DNA of 43,577 nt from Bacteroidales bacterium (GTDB taxonomy: Bacteria; Bacteroidota; Bacteroidia; Bacteroidales; UBA7960). Where the stretch lies: contig PUOJ01000007.1 in NCBI GenBank assembly GCA_003552075.1, positions 1 through 43,577 of the forward strand, in the 5' to 3' direction. The position numbers and the translations under genes are program-made. Every line of letters begins with the position of its first letter. Position 1 is the first letter of the stretch. The notes under the pieces are model-generated. The model was not told the origin of the DNA and did no database searches. It was given only the letters and a program-made list of their open reading frames with translations. This document shows, in pieces, positions 8,482-16,349 of the stretch.

Positions 8482-9096
8482 ATGCACATCGCCATTGCCG
8501 GGAACATAGGTTCAGGCAAAACAACCCTGACCGGACTGCTCTCTAAACATTATGGATGGGAAGCCCACTACGAAGATGTGGATACCAATCCATACCTTAA
8601 CAATTTCTACGAAGACATGAAGCGCTGGTCATTTAACCTGCAGGTATATTTTCTGAACAGCAGGTTCAGGCAGGTCGTGGAGATCAGAAAAAGAGAAAAA
8701 ACGGTCATTCAGGACAGAACCATATACGAAGATGCCTATATTTTTGCTCCCAATTTGCACGAAATGGGTTTGATGGAGTCAAGAGACTATAACAATTACG
8801 CCAGTCTTTTTGAATTGATGGTTTCCTTCATACAATCCCCTGACCTTCTTATTTACCTTAAAGCCAGTGTACCCACCCTGGTCAATCAAATTCAGAAAAG
8901 AGGAAGAGACTACGAGAATTCCATAAGGCTGGACTATCTTAAAAAGCTCAATGAGCGGTATGAAGATTGGATCAATGGTTATGATCAGGGCAAGTTGCTT
9001 ATCATCGATGTGGATCACACCAAGTTCAGTGAAAGCCAGTCCGATCTTGGTGATGTGATCCGAAAGATCGACGCGGAAATTCACGGATTGTTCTGA
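8482..9096 (+). CDS. Deoxynucleoside kinase (dNK family)
   Basis: This 204-aa enzyme phosphorylates deoxynucleosides for salvage in the cytoplasm. The P-loop is GNIGSGKTT (residues 7-15). The DRTIYEDAYIF segment corresponds to the family's DRS substrate-binding motif, and the LID arginines appear in KRGRDYE. The length is typical of bacterial deoxyadenosine/deoxyguanosine kinases (about 200-220 aa), but base specificity cannot be read from the sequence. The ATG at 8482 places the P-loop at the usual distance. It has its own promoter-like box and is followed by a 226-bp gap before the HU-SPOR gene. Confidence 0.93.
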   Translation: MHIAIAGNIGSGKTTLTGLLSKHYGWEAHYEDVDTNPYLNNFYEDMKRWSFNLQVYFLNSRFRQVVEIRKREKTVIQDRTIYEDAYIFAPNLHEMGLMESRDYNNYASLFELMVSFIQSPDLLIYLKASVPTLVNQIQKRGRDYENSIRLDYLKKLNERYEDWINGYDQGKLLIIDVDHTKFSESQSDLGDVIRKIDAEIHGLF

Positions 9097-9228
9097 AGTT
9101 GGCACCACCCCTTCTCTTGGGCCAGCACATAAGCAGCAGCAAGGAAATTGCGGAACCGGAAACCAGGCATCCGTTTGACATAATTGGCAAGCATATCGGA
9201 AAGCAAGTCACAAAGAAAATTACTTGCA

Positions 9229-9260
9229 TTGATGCGGTCAATCAAATAATCATATTTTTG
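9229..9260 (+). promoter_or_regulatory. Candidate promoter (TTG-21 bp-TATTTTTG) for the HU-SPOR gene
   Basis: TTG at 9229-9231 and a perfect TAnnTTTG at 9253-9260, spacing 21 bp, 62 bp before the HU-SPOR start. Confidence 0.45.
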
Positions 9261-9322
9261 CTTAACTTAGTGGAAAGAATTCATCTTTATTAGAAGACAC
9301 GCTGCCAAAAAAAAATCAACAT

Positions 9323-10444
9323 ATGCGGTTAGGAAAACACATCAGTGCATTGCTCAATGAACATGAAAGCTTAATTGTTCCAGGTCTTGGCACTTTTACC
9401 AAAAAGTATGTCCCGGCGAGATTCATTCCGGAAAAAAAGGTTGTTGAAGCCCCAAAGAAGATTGCTGATTTCCATGCTGAGCCAATGGATGGCCATACCC
9501 CTTTAATTCCTTATATGGCCCAAAAAGAAGGTGTTACAGAGATGGAAGCCCGGCTTTTCCTGGAGAAGGTGGTCAGAGAGATTCATATGACCATTGACGC
9601 AGGAAAGACGGTGGAACTGGAAAACCTTGGACATTTTCGGAAAAAGGCTGATGGGTCGCTGCAATTTGATGCGAACCCGGATATCAACTATCTCGCCGAG
9701 TCGTCAGGCACAGGTGCCGTTCAGACACCAAAGCAGCATACGGAACGCGCTGCTGTTCAGCCACCACAAGGCAAGCAGGAAATGGAAAGCACGCCACGGC
9801 AGACCAGCCCTCCTGCCGACAAAAAAAATGCCGATCACATGCAAGATATGGATTATTCAGAGGTATCGGCATCAGGTACCCATCGTCAAACAGACACCCA
9901 AAACCAGACAACCATGACAGACCCTGAAGAAAAGAAACAAATGCCAGCCGCATTAAGATGGCTGCTGATCATTGGGATACCACTGCTTGTCATTGCGGTG
10001 GTATTGTTGTTAAACTTCAATTATTTCTTTGGAGAAGAGGGCTTGGTAAGCAATTGGCGCATCTTCAGCCCGGATAAGGAGGAGGTGGCTATCATTCCTG
10101 AAGAGGACCCGGATGAAATACGTGACGAATTGGTTGAGGAGGTTGTGGAGCCTACGGTTCCGGATCCCGAGAAAAAGGATCCAGATGAAGATTTGCTTGC
10201 CCCCGAACCCGGCAGACCGGTGTATTATCTTGTGGTCGGAAGTTTCCGAAATGAAGCCAAAGCTGACAAGCTTGTGCGTGAGCTTGAGGCACTTGGTGCC
10301 AACAGGGCCAGCCTGCTTGAAAAAACGCCCTCACATTATCATCGTGTAAGCTATGGTTTTTATCATGACCTGGAAGAAGCCCGCAGGCACAAGGAAAATC
10401 TTCCTGAAGAACTCAGGCGGGTGGCCTGGATTCTTCATAGGTAG
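9323..10444 (+). CDS. HU-domain (CCDC81-like) membrane protein with C-terminal SPOR domain
   Basis: This 373-aa protein has two HU-like modules at the N-terminus (about 1-55 and 56-125; the second contains the helix VTEMEARLFLEKVVREIH and the HU-type strand ENLGHFRKK). A Gln/Thr/Pro-rich linker, one transmembrane helix (about 211-231), an acidic periplasmic linker and a SPOR domain (about 300-373, starting YYLVVGSFRNEAKADKLV) follow. SPOR domains bind denuded septal peptidoglycan. The N-terminal HU-like region faces the cytoplasm and may bind DNA or protein. The architecture is known in Bacteroidota but its function is unproven. A division-site role is inference, in keeping with the dcw cluster in the same window. 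It precedes trmB by 27 bp. Confidence 0.87.
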   Translation: MRLGKHISALLNEHESLIVPGLGTFTKKYVPARFIPEKKVVEAPKKIADFHAEPMDGHTPLIPYMAQKEGVTEMEARLFLEKVVREIHMTIDAGKTVELENLGHFRKKADGSLQFDANPDINYLAESSGTGAVQTPKQHTERAAVQPPQGKQEMESTPRQTSPPADKKNADHMQDMDYSEVSASGTHRQTDTQNQTTMTDPEEKKQMPAALRWLLIIGIPLLVIAVVLLLNFNYFFGEEGLVSNWRIFSPDKEEVAIIPEEDPDEIRDELVEEVVEPTVPDPEKKDPDEDLLAPEPGRPVYYLVVGSFRNEAKADKLVRELEALGANRASLLEKTPSHYHRVSYGFYHDLEEARRHKENLPEELRRVAWILHR

Positions 10445-10471
10445 TAAGATCACAATTAATGATGCCACGTC

Positions 10472-11152
10472 GTGGGAAAGAATAAGTTGAAGAAGTTCGC
10501 AGAGATCAACAGCCTGCCAAACGTCATCCAGCCCCAGTCCCAGCACCACATTCGTCATTTCGAATATAAAGGCAACTGGAATCAGGCCTTCTTTCGTAAT
10601 CCAAACCCCATTATCCTGGAGGTTGGATGTGGAAAAGGAGAGTATACCATCGGACTGGGCAGCCTATACCCTGAAAAGAATTTTATTGGAATCGACATCA
10701 AGGGCGACCGCATATGGAAAGGCGCCACGGAAGCCATGGACAAGGTGCTGCTTAACGTCGCATTTCTGCGTATCCAGGCTGAACACATCAACTCTTTCTT
10801 TGATGCAGGCGAAGTTTCCGGCATATGGTTGACCTTCCCCGATCCACAACCACGCAAAGCGCGGGAGAAGAAAAGACTGACCTCTCCCTGGTTCCTTAGA
10901 AGGTATGCAAAGTTACTTAAACCTGGAAGCCCCATCCACCTGAAAACCGACGACAGGGCATTGTATATGTATACACTGGAGGTGATCAGGGAAGAGGGTC
11001 ACAGGCTGGCGTACCATACGGATCATCTCTATGAGGATTCGTCCGTCGCAGAGCATCCGCTGAAATCGATCCAAACCTATTACGAGAAAAAATTCCTCGA
11101 AGAAGGAAAGCCTATTCATTACATCCGGTTTTCACTGCATGCAAAGCAATAA
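10472..11152 (+). CDS. trmB: tRNA (guanine-N7-)-methyltransferase
   Basis: This 226-aa SAM-dependent enzyme makes m7G46 in the variable loop of tRNAs. The SAM-binding motif I is LEVGCGKGEYT, followed by FIGIDIKGDRIWKG. The TrmB signature WLTFPDPQPRKAREKKRL and the C-terminal LKTDD segment are present. The start is GTG at 10472 (GTG GGA AAG AAT), reading MGKNKLKKFAEI, which matches family N-termini. The gene ends inside the alkyltransferase-like gene (14-bp overlap), so the two are translationally linked. Confidence 0.95.
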   Translation: MGKNKLKKFAEINSLPNVIQPQSQHHIRHFEYKGNWNQAFFRNPNPIILEVGCGKGEYTIGLGSLYPEKNFIGIDIKGDRIWKGATEAMDKVLLNVAFLRIQAEHINSFFDAGEVSGIWLTFPDPQPRKAREKKRLTSPWFLRRYAKLLKPGSPIHLKTDDRALYMYTLEVIREEGHRLAYHTDHLYEDSSVAEHPLKSIQTYYEKKFLEEGKPIHYIRFSLHAKQ

Positions 11153-11489
11153 AGACAAAGCAAATTTTTTTGACAAGGTGTATGAGGTCGTTTATCGGAT
11201 ACCCCACGGCAGGGTAACCACCTATGGTGCCATCGCCGCTTACCTCGGGAGCAGGGGAAGCAGCAGGATGGTAGGATGGGCCATGAATCACTCACATAAG
11301 GCCAGTCCGGGCATCCCCGCACACCGGGTAGTAAACCGGCAGGGGGTGCTTACTGGAAAGCACCACTTCGGAAGCCCCGCCATGATGCAGCAATTGCTTG
11401 AAAACGAAGGGGTGATCGTCGAAGACGACCAGGTGGTAGATTTCAGGGAAAAGTTCTGGGACCCCTCCCGAAACATAGATGATGCTTAA
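11139..11489 (+). CDS. Alkyltransferase-like (ATL) protein, MGMT-family DNA-binding domain
   Basis: This 116-aa protein is the DNA-binding domain of the O6-alkylguanine transferase family without its N-terminal domain. The usual PCHRV active site reads PAHRV with Ala61 in place of the alkyl-accepting Cys, so it cannot transfer alkyl groups to itself. The helix-turn-helix and arginine-finger part is RVTTYGAIAAYL...SSRMVGWAMN. Known ATL proteins bind O6-alkylguanine and steer it to nucleotide excision repair. The ATG at 11139 lies inside the end of trmB. It converges with the nfu gene and their stops overlap by 4 bp. Confidence 0.92.
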   Translation: MQSNKDKANFFDKVYEVVYRIPHGRVTTYGAIAAYLGSRGSSRMVGWAMNHSHKASPGIPAHRVVNRQGVLTGKHHFGSPAMMQQLLENEGVIVEDDQVVDFREKFWDPSRNIDDA

Positions 11490-11728
11490 TTGATGGATTC
11501 CACTGCTTTAATCTCCGGAATGGCCTTCTTCACGGCCTGCTCCACGCCCGCTTTAAGTGTCATCTGGCTCATCGGACAGGATCCGCAAGCTCCAAGCAAT
11601 TCCACGTTCACCACGTTGTCATCGGTGATCTCCACAAAACGGATGTTGCCACCATCAGCCTCCAGATAAGGCCTGATTTGATCAATGACATTCTCTACTT
11701 TTTTTACTAATTCAGCATTCTGAGTCAT
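11486..11728 (-). CDS. NifU C-terminal-domain (Nfu-type) Fe-S carrier
   Basis: This 80-aa protein is a stand-alone Nfu domain: PYLEADGGNIRFVEI, then the CxxC motif GACGSCPMS that binds a bridging [4Fe-4S] cluster between two subunits. The role is delivery of Fe-S clusters to apoproteins in the cytoplasm. It lacks the N-terminal A-type domain of NfuA, as is common in Bacteroidota. It lies downstream of nadE but with a candidate promoter in the 114-bp gap, and it overlaps the ATL gene by 4 bp at the 3' end. Confidence 0.93.
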   Translation of the reverse strand: MTQNAELVKKVENVIDQIRPYLEADGGNIRFVEITDDNVVNVELLGACGSCPMSQMTLKAGVEQAVKKAIPEIKAVESIN

Positions 11729-11769
11729 AACTGCTATTTTGAGGGGTTATTATCTTAATTTAGTTTGTG

Positions 11770-11801
11770 TAAAAATAATAATATTTTTATAACCCACCAA
11801 A
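11770..11801 (-). promoter_or_regulatory. Candidate promoter (TTTG-20 bp-TATTTTTA) for the nfu gene
   Basis: On the minus strand, TTTG (plus 11798-11801) is 20 bp upstream of TATTTTTA (plus 11770-11777), one mismatch from TAnnTTTG. It lies 42 bp before the nfu start. Confidence 0.4.
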
Positions 11802-11842
11802 TATTCTCTGGCCATACAAAGCAAAATGGCCTATAAAACAGA

Positions 11843-13510
11843 CTATTTACCTCTTACGTGGATGATGCTTCGATAATCACCTTCCAGGGGCATTTGCCGC
11901 CCGACGCCCAGGCATTTGGGCGACACCCTCAGGATGGGCGGCGTTTGATAACGCTTATATTCACTTTGTGACAACAACCTGATGATTGTTTTCACCAGGT
12001 CTGCATCATACCCATCGCCAACAATGGCGTCAGCATCTTTGTTTTCTTCCAGAAGCCGATACAGGATGCCATCCAGCACATCGTAAGGCGGCAGGGAGTC
12101 CGTGTCTTTCTGATCGGGCTTTAATTCGGCAGAAGGCGGTTTATTTATTGAATTGGACGGGATGATTTCTTTTTCCTTGTTGATCAGGGCGGCGAGTCCA
12201 TAGACGTCGGTTTTATATACATCGCCCAATACGGACAATCCGCCCGACATGTCTCCATATAGTGTGCTGTATCCCACGGCAGCCTCGCTTTTATTTGAGG
12301 TGTTCAGCAACATGTGCCCGAATTTGTTGGAAAGGCCCATCAGGATGATGGATCTTGCTCTTGCTTGCAGGTTTTCTTCAGCGATGCCGGAGTCCGTGCC
12401 CGAAAAATAAGGCTCGAGGCTGTTTTCCAGCGCAGAGACGGTATCATTAATGGAGATGAGGTCATGCCTCACGCCAAGATTCTCTGCGAGTGCCACCGCG
12501 TCGTCAATGGAGTGCTGCGTACTGTGCGGGCCAGGAAGCAATACTGCCCACACATTTTCCGGACCAAGGGCGTTCACTGCAATCACGAGTGTGACGGCTG
12601 AATCGATGCCTCCGGACAGTCCTAAAATGGCTTTCCTGGTCCCTGTTTTTCTAAAATAATCGCGGAGCCCCATATCCAGGGCATCCCATATCAGTTGCCA
12701 CTTCTTTTCTTTTTCAGGTTTATGTGGGAGGGGCTTTGCAGGAATTTGGTCCAGTGCATCCAGGTCATACACGCGCAGATCCTCTTTAAAAGCCGCCAGG
12801 GTGTCCATAAGGTTACCCTGCGGATCAAATACGGCTGATACACCATCAAAAAGCAGATCGGTCTGTCCGCCCACCAGGTTGCATGCAAACAACGGCAGCT
12901 GGTGCAAGCGGGCATTTTCGGACAATATTTCCAGTCGTCCGGGCAAATGATCCCAGGCAAAAGGCGAAGCAGAAATATTGATCATCAGATCTGGCTTTTC
13001 TCTGGACAGCAAGGCCGGTGGATCAATGGCATACATGCCCGACTTCCGCGGATTCCATATGTCTTCGCAGACGGTAACGGCCAGCCGCAGTCCCTGATAG
13101 GTCACTGTGCGAAACGCATCTGCGGATTCAAAGTACCGGTATTCATCAAACACATCATAGGTTGGCAACAAGCCCTTTCGAAAAACATGTTGAATCTTGC
13201 CATCATAAAGCAAAAAGGCAGCATTGTAAAGCTTTTTACCTCCCCCCTCTTTATTTGGCCAGGGTCCGCCAACTATGGCAGCGATCCCTTTACAATGCTT
13301 GGCAATCTGTGTGGTGGTTTCCAGGCATGCTGCGATATAGGCATCTGAAAACAGCAGATCCCGGGAAGGATATCCGCACACAGACAATTCGGGAAATACG
13401 ACGAGGTCAGCACCTGTTGACCCTGCACGGTCAATGGCCTCCAGGATGACTTGCCGGTTATGCGGGAAGTTCCCTACATGCAGATTAACTTGGGCGAGGG
13501 CAATACGCAT
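11843..13510 (-). CDS. nadE: Glutamine-dependent NAD+ synthetase
   Basis: This 555-aa two-domain enzyme makes NAD+ from nicotinic acid adenine dinucleotide, ATP and glutamine. The N-terminal nitrilase-type glutaminase carries Glu41 (FPELSVCGYP), Lys112 (RKGLLPTYDVFDEYRYF) and Cys148 (VCEDIW). The C-terminal synthetase domain has the ATP-PPi loop LGLSGGIDSA (SGGIDS 299-304) and the acceptor-binding segment STLYGDMSGGLSVLGDVYKTD. Length and catalytic residues are complete. The ATG at 13510 gives the expected MRIALAQVN start. A near -7 box (GATCTTTG on the minus strand, plus 13555-13562) lies about 45 bp upstream. Confidence 0.96.
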   Translation of the reverse strand: MRIALAQVNLHVGNFPHNRQVILEAIDRAGSTGADLVVFPELSVCGYPSRDLLFSDAYIAACLETTTQIAKHCKGIAAIVGGPWPNKEGGGKKLYNAAFLLYDGKIQHVFRKGLLPTYDVFDEYRYFESADAFRTVTYQGLRLAVTVCEDIWNPRKSGMYAIDPPALLSREKPDLMINISASPFAWDHLPGRLEILSENARLHQLPLFACNLVGGQTDLLFDGVSAVFDPQGNLMDTLAAFKEDLRVYDLDALDQIPAKPLPHKPEKEKKWQLIWDALDMGLRDYFRKTGTRKAILGLSGGIDSAVTLVIAVNALGPENVWAVLLPGPHSTQHSIDDAVALAENLGVRHDLISINDTVSALENSLEPYFSGTDSGIAEENLQARARSIILMGLSNKFGHMLLNTSNKSEAAVGYSTLYGDMSGGLSVLGDVYKTDVYGLAALINKEKEIIPSNSINKPPSAELKPDQKDTDSLPPYDVLDGILYRLLEENKDADAIVGDGYDADLVKTIIRLLSQSEYKRYQTPPILRVSPKCLGVGRQMPLEGDYRSIIHVRGK

Positions 13511-13658
13511 AAGGTAAAAAATATGATTGAAGCGGCACTACCCGCAATGTAACACAAAGATCCGAATGGTTTGTCAGGACCAGACCCAGGAGGGCTCAAT
13601 TTTTCAGACTGAACAACTCAGCAGGCCTTTACTGCGATAAGCAACAGCAGAAAAACAG

Positions 13659-14333
13659 TTAAAAAATCATGCCCACAGTTAGCTCGAAGTAATTATTCAT
13701 GGCACTGGGGGTTGTAGCAACAGCAGGGTTATCTACATCCAGGATGTTGGCAAAGGCGTTGTGAAAAGTGATTCCGCCTAAAATCGATGTTCTGCCACCC
13801 AGACTGTATTCCAAGCCTGCACCAATGATAAGGGCAGCCCTCAGGAATCGGGTGTCATCTGAAATATCCACCTCCCGGCGCCTGAGGGTGCTATCCTCAT
13901 CCAGAAAAATCCGGTCATCTGCTTTTGCCTGGATATTGAAACCCAGTCCAAGGCCAAACTGCCCGTAATAGGTAAAGAATCCCATCTCTCCGGTACGCAA
14001 CTTCAGGCTTATAGGGATTTCAAGATAGCGTAGACTGTAATTGCGGCGTTTTTCTGTCCTTTCTTCTTCATGATAGTAATTATAAAGCATCTTGCCACCT
14101 GTTCTAAGGATATTCAGACCAGATGACGCGGCATAATTTTTGGCAAACTCATAATCCACGATGAGGCCATAACTGAAGCCGGGAGAGACACCGCGGTTGT
14201 CATAGCCCCTGGTTTCGGTACGAAACCAGGAAAGGTTTGGAGAGGCTTTCAGGCCGAAGCGGAAGCCAAAATCATCAGCCAGCAATGGACCGGCGACAAA
14301 CAATAATACGAGGAGCGTACTGTACTTTTTCAT
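13659..14333 (-). CDS. Porin-family outer-membrane beta-barrel protein
   Basis: This 224-aa precursor has a signal peptide (MKKYSTLLVLLFVAGPLLA, residues 1-19) and beta-strand-rich mature sequence typical of the OMP_b-brl_2 family: FRFGLKASPNLSWF near the N-terminus, YLEIPISLKLRTG in the middle and the closing strand NNYFELTVGMIF. The 'LRYLEIPISLK' signature is characteristic of these Bacteroidota barrels. No ligand can be predicted. It is upstream of nadE on the same strand, with a 148-bp gap in which I see no further gene and no clear terminator. Confidence 0.85.
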   Translation of the reverse strand: MKKYSTLLVLLFVAGPLLADDFGFRFGLKASPNLSWFRTETRGYDNRGVSPGFSYGLIVDYEFAKNYAASSGLNILRTGGKMLYNYYHEEERTEKRRNYSLRYLEIPISLKLRTGEMGFFTYYGQFGLGLGFNIQAKADDRIFLDEDSTLRRREVDISDDTRFLRAALIIGAGLEYSLGGRTSILGGITFHNAFANILDVDNPAVATTPSAMNNYFELTVGMIF

Positions 14334-14389
14334 GTGTGTATATTTTTTTCAAATTATTGGTTTATTGACGTATATGTTTTCAACAGGAC

Positions 14390-14450
14390 TGCTATTGGCT
14401 CTTGGCTTTTCGCTTTTGGCTTTCTTACCAATAGCCAATGGCTAATAGCC
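14390..14450. repeat. Degenerate TTGGCT direct and inverted repeats
   Basis: The motif TTGGCT occurs repeatedly (CTATTGGCTCTTGGCTTTT, then GCTTTTGGCT), followed by inverted copies (CCAATAGCCAATGGC, TAATAGCC). The tract could fold into alternative hairpins. It lies in the divergent gap between the OMP gene and gldB. Function unknown. Confidence 0.6.
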
Positions 14451-14540
14451 TACTTAGTCTGAACGCCCATGTGACAATAAACATCGTCGTGTGTGTCATT
14501 TTATTTGGCATGGCTCGGTTCATACTTTTTATAATAAGAT

Positions 14541-14548
14541 TACGTTTG
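14541..14548 (+). promoter_or_regulatory. Candidate -7 element (TACGTTTG) for gldB
   Basis: A perfect TAnnTTTG match, 7 bp upstream of the perfect palindrome at 14555-14571. No good -33 element is visible. Confidence 0.4.
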
Positions 14549-14554
14549 TACTGC

Positions 14555-14571
14555 GGGATAATCATTATCCC
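14555..14571. promoter_or_regulatory. Perfect 17-bp palindrome, possible operator of gldB
   Basis: GGGATAAT-C-ATTATCCC is a perfect inverted repeat around a single base. It is placed where a transcript from the TACGTTTG element would begin, a classic repressor position. The binding protein is unknown. Confidence 0.45.
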
Positions 14572-14683
14572 TTGTAATTAAAATGTTTTTAGCAGCCAAC
14601 GCGACATGTCGTACCAGATTGCAATGTATGCCAGGGAGGCTCATACCAAAGTTAAAAAAACTATTTATAATATTAAACAACCC

Positions 14684-15691
14684 ATGAAGGGTTTTGGTTT
14701 ATTTCTGATCCTTACAGGAGCTTGTTTGTTTATATCCTGCGGACCATGGGAAAGAAGTCCGTTCTATGCAGCAGACATTTCAGGCATAGAGGCAGACAGT
14801 GTGGAAATCAGGCAGTATGAGGAAGTGCTGTTCAACCTGAACCCCTTTATCTTAAGACAGGAGATTGAGCCTTACCGGCAGGCTTTTTCTTTTTTCCTGG
14901 GAGACCGTATTGATGATGAAGACGGCCAGCAACAGCTATATGATTATGTGACAGACCCCTTCATGATTGATCTTTATTTAGACACTAGGGAAAAATGGCC
15001 CGGCATGCATGACCTGGAAGATGAGCTCACGGAAGCTTTTCGCTATTACAGGTACCATTTCCCGGCGGATACCATTCCGAAAATGTATACATACATTTCC
15101 GGCATTGATTTCCAGATGCCCGTGATGCTCGCAGATGGGCACCTGGTCATCGCGCTTGATACATACCTGGGCAGTGATTATGAAATCTATGGTAAGCTTG
15201 GGATTCCTGCCTATCAGGCGCGTTGGATGATTCCTGAGCGGGTTGCGTTGGATGTGATGCATCAGTTGGCACTTAAGCATCTCACCAAGGTATCGCCAAG
15301 GCCGGAAAACCTGCTGGAGCATATGGTACATCAGGGCAAAATCCTTTACTTCCTTGATTGTATGGTGCCCCATGTGGAAGACACCCTGAAGATTAAATAC
15401 ACCGGAAGCCAGCTGGCCTGGATGGAAAGAAATGCAGGGCGCGCCTGGACCTACAAGATAGAGAACGAGCTATTGTACGACACGGATCATGGAGCGATCA
15501 CAAAATTTACCCGTGAAGCACCCTTCACATCTCCCTTTTCCAGACATTCTGCGCCACGCACAGGCGCCTGGCTGGGATGGCAAATGGTCAGGGAGTACAT
15601 GCGACGTCATGATGACGTCAGTTTGCAGGAGCTCATCCAGGAAACCGATGCACGCAAGATATTGACCAGGTCAAGATACCGTCCGCGCTGA
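14684..15691 (+). CDS. gldB: GldB-family gliding-motility-type lipoprotein
   Basis: From the ATG at 14684 this is a 335-aa lipoprotein precursor (MKGFGLFLILTGACLFISC, lipobox cysteine at residue 19). The longer track start at 14606 would bury the signal peptide behind 26 extra residues. The body matches the GldB/DUF2268-like family: YISGIDFQMP, the segment YLGSDYEIYGKLGIPAYQ, and a C-terminal TGAWLGWQMVREYM. GldB is required for gliding in Flavobacterium, but homologs are found in many non-gliding Bacteroidota, so motility cannot be inferred from this gene alone. It is monocistronic and convergent with engB, 11 bp away. Confidence 0.88.
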   Translation: MKGFGLFLILTGACLFISCGPWERSPFYAADISGIEADSVEIRQYEEVLFNLNPFILRQEIEPYRQAFSFFLGDRIDDEDGQQQLYDYVTDPFMIDLYLDTREKWPGMHDLEDELTEAFRYYRYHFPADTIPKMYTYISGIDFQMPVMLADGHLVIALDTYLGSDYEIYGKLGIPAYQARWMIPERVALDVMHQLALKHLTKVSPRPENLLEHMVHQGKILYFLDCMVPHVEDTLKIKYTGSQLAWMERNAGRAWTYKIENELLYDTDHGAITKFTREAPFTSPFSRHSAPRTGAWLGWQMVREYMRRHDDVSLQELIQETDARKILTRSRYRPR

Positions 15692-15702
15692 TGCGACTTC
15701 GC

Positions 15703-16317
15703 TCAATAGGGCGCAGGTGGTTCATAAACCTTATTGCTCTGAGCGATCAGCTGTAATATCTCTTTTTTGCCCGCTGTGGTTTTGGCACTGCTGACAATAA
15801 TGGGGGGCAAGGGCTCCCATTGTTCAGCCAGCTTTTTTTCGTATGCCTGGATTTGTGGCTTCAGCTGTGACCTGGATAATTTGTCGGCCTTTGTAAAAAC
15901 CAGGCACAAGGGCATTTCATTCATTCCCATCCATTCAAGAAAATCCAGGTCATTTTTCATGGGGCCATGCCGGCTGTCGAGCAAGACAAAGGCACACATC
16001 AGTGTGTCCCTTTTCAGCATATAGTTTTTGATCATCTTTTCCCACTTCTTTTTGACAGGGACTGGAACCCTGGCAAAGCCATAGCCAGGCAAATCGGTAA
16101 GATACCAGCTGTTGTTGATCAAAAAGTGGTTGATTAACTGCGTTTTACCTGGCGAGGAAGAGGTCTTGGCAAGCTTATTATGCCCCGTGATCATATTGAT
16201 CAGGCTGGATTTGCCCACATTTGAGCGCCCCAAAAAAGCATATTCCGGAAAAGGCGCTCCCGGACAATCCTTCACATGGGTAGCGCTTTTTACAAATTCG
16301 GCCGAACGAATGCGCAT
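15703..16317 (-). CDS. engB: Ribosome-biogenesis GTP-binding protein EngB/YsxC
   Basis: This 204-aa TRAFAC GTPase is needed for large ribosomal subunit assembly. The G1 loop is LGRSNVGKSSL, the G2 region is SSSPGKTQLIN, G3 is DLPGYGFA, G4 is TKAD and G5 is SSAKT, all intact. Length and motif spacing are normal. It is the last gene of a glsA-glsB-engB run, with 32 bp after glsB. The ATG at 16317 gives MRIRSAEFVKSA, a usual N-terminus for the family. Confidence 0.96.
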   Translation of the reverse strand: MRIRSAEFVKSATHVKDCPGAPFPEYAFLGRSNVGKSSLINMITGHNKLAKTSSSPGKTQLINHFLINNSWYLTDLPGYGFARVPVPVKKKWEKMIKNYMLKRDTLMCAFVLLDSRHGPMKNDLDFLEWMGMNEMPLCLVFTKADKLSRSQLKPQIQAYEKKLAEQWEPLPPIIVSSAKTTAGKKEILQLIAQSNKVYEPPAPY

Positions 16318-16349
16318 GGTGCCTGGTTTTAAAGAAAACGCACAGGTGA

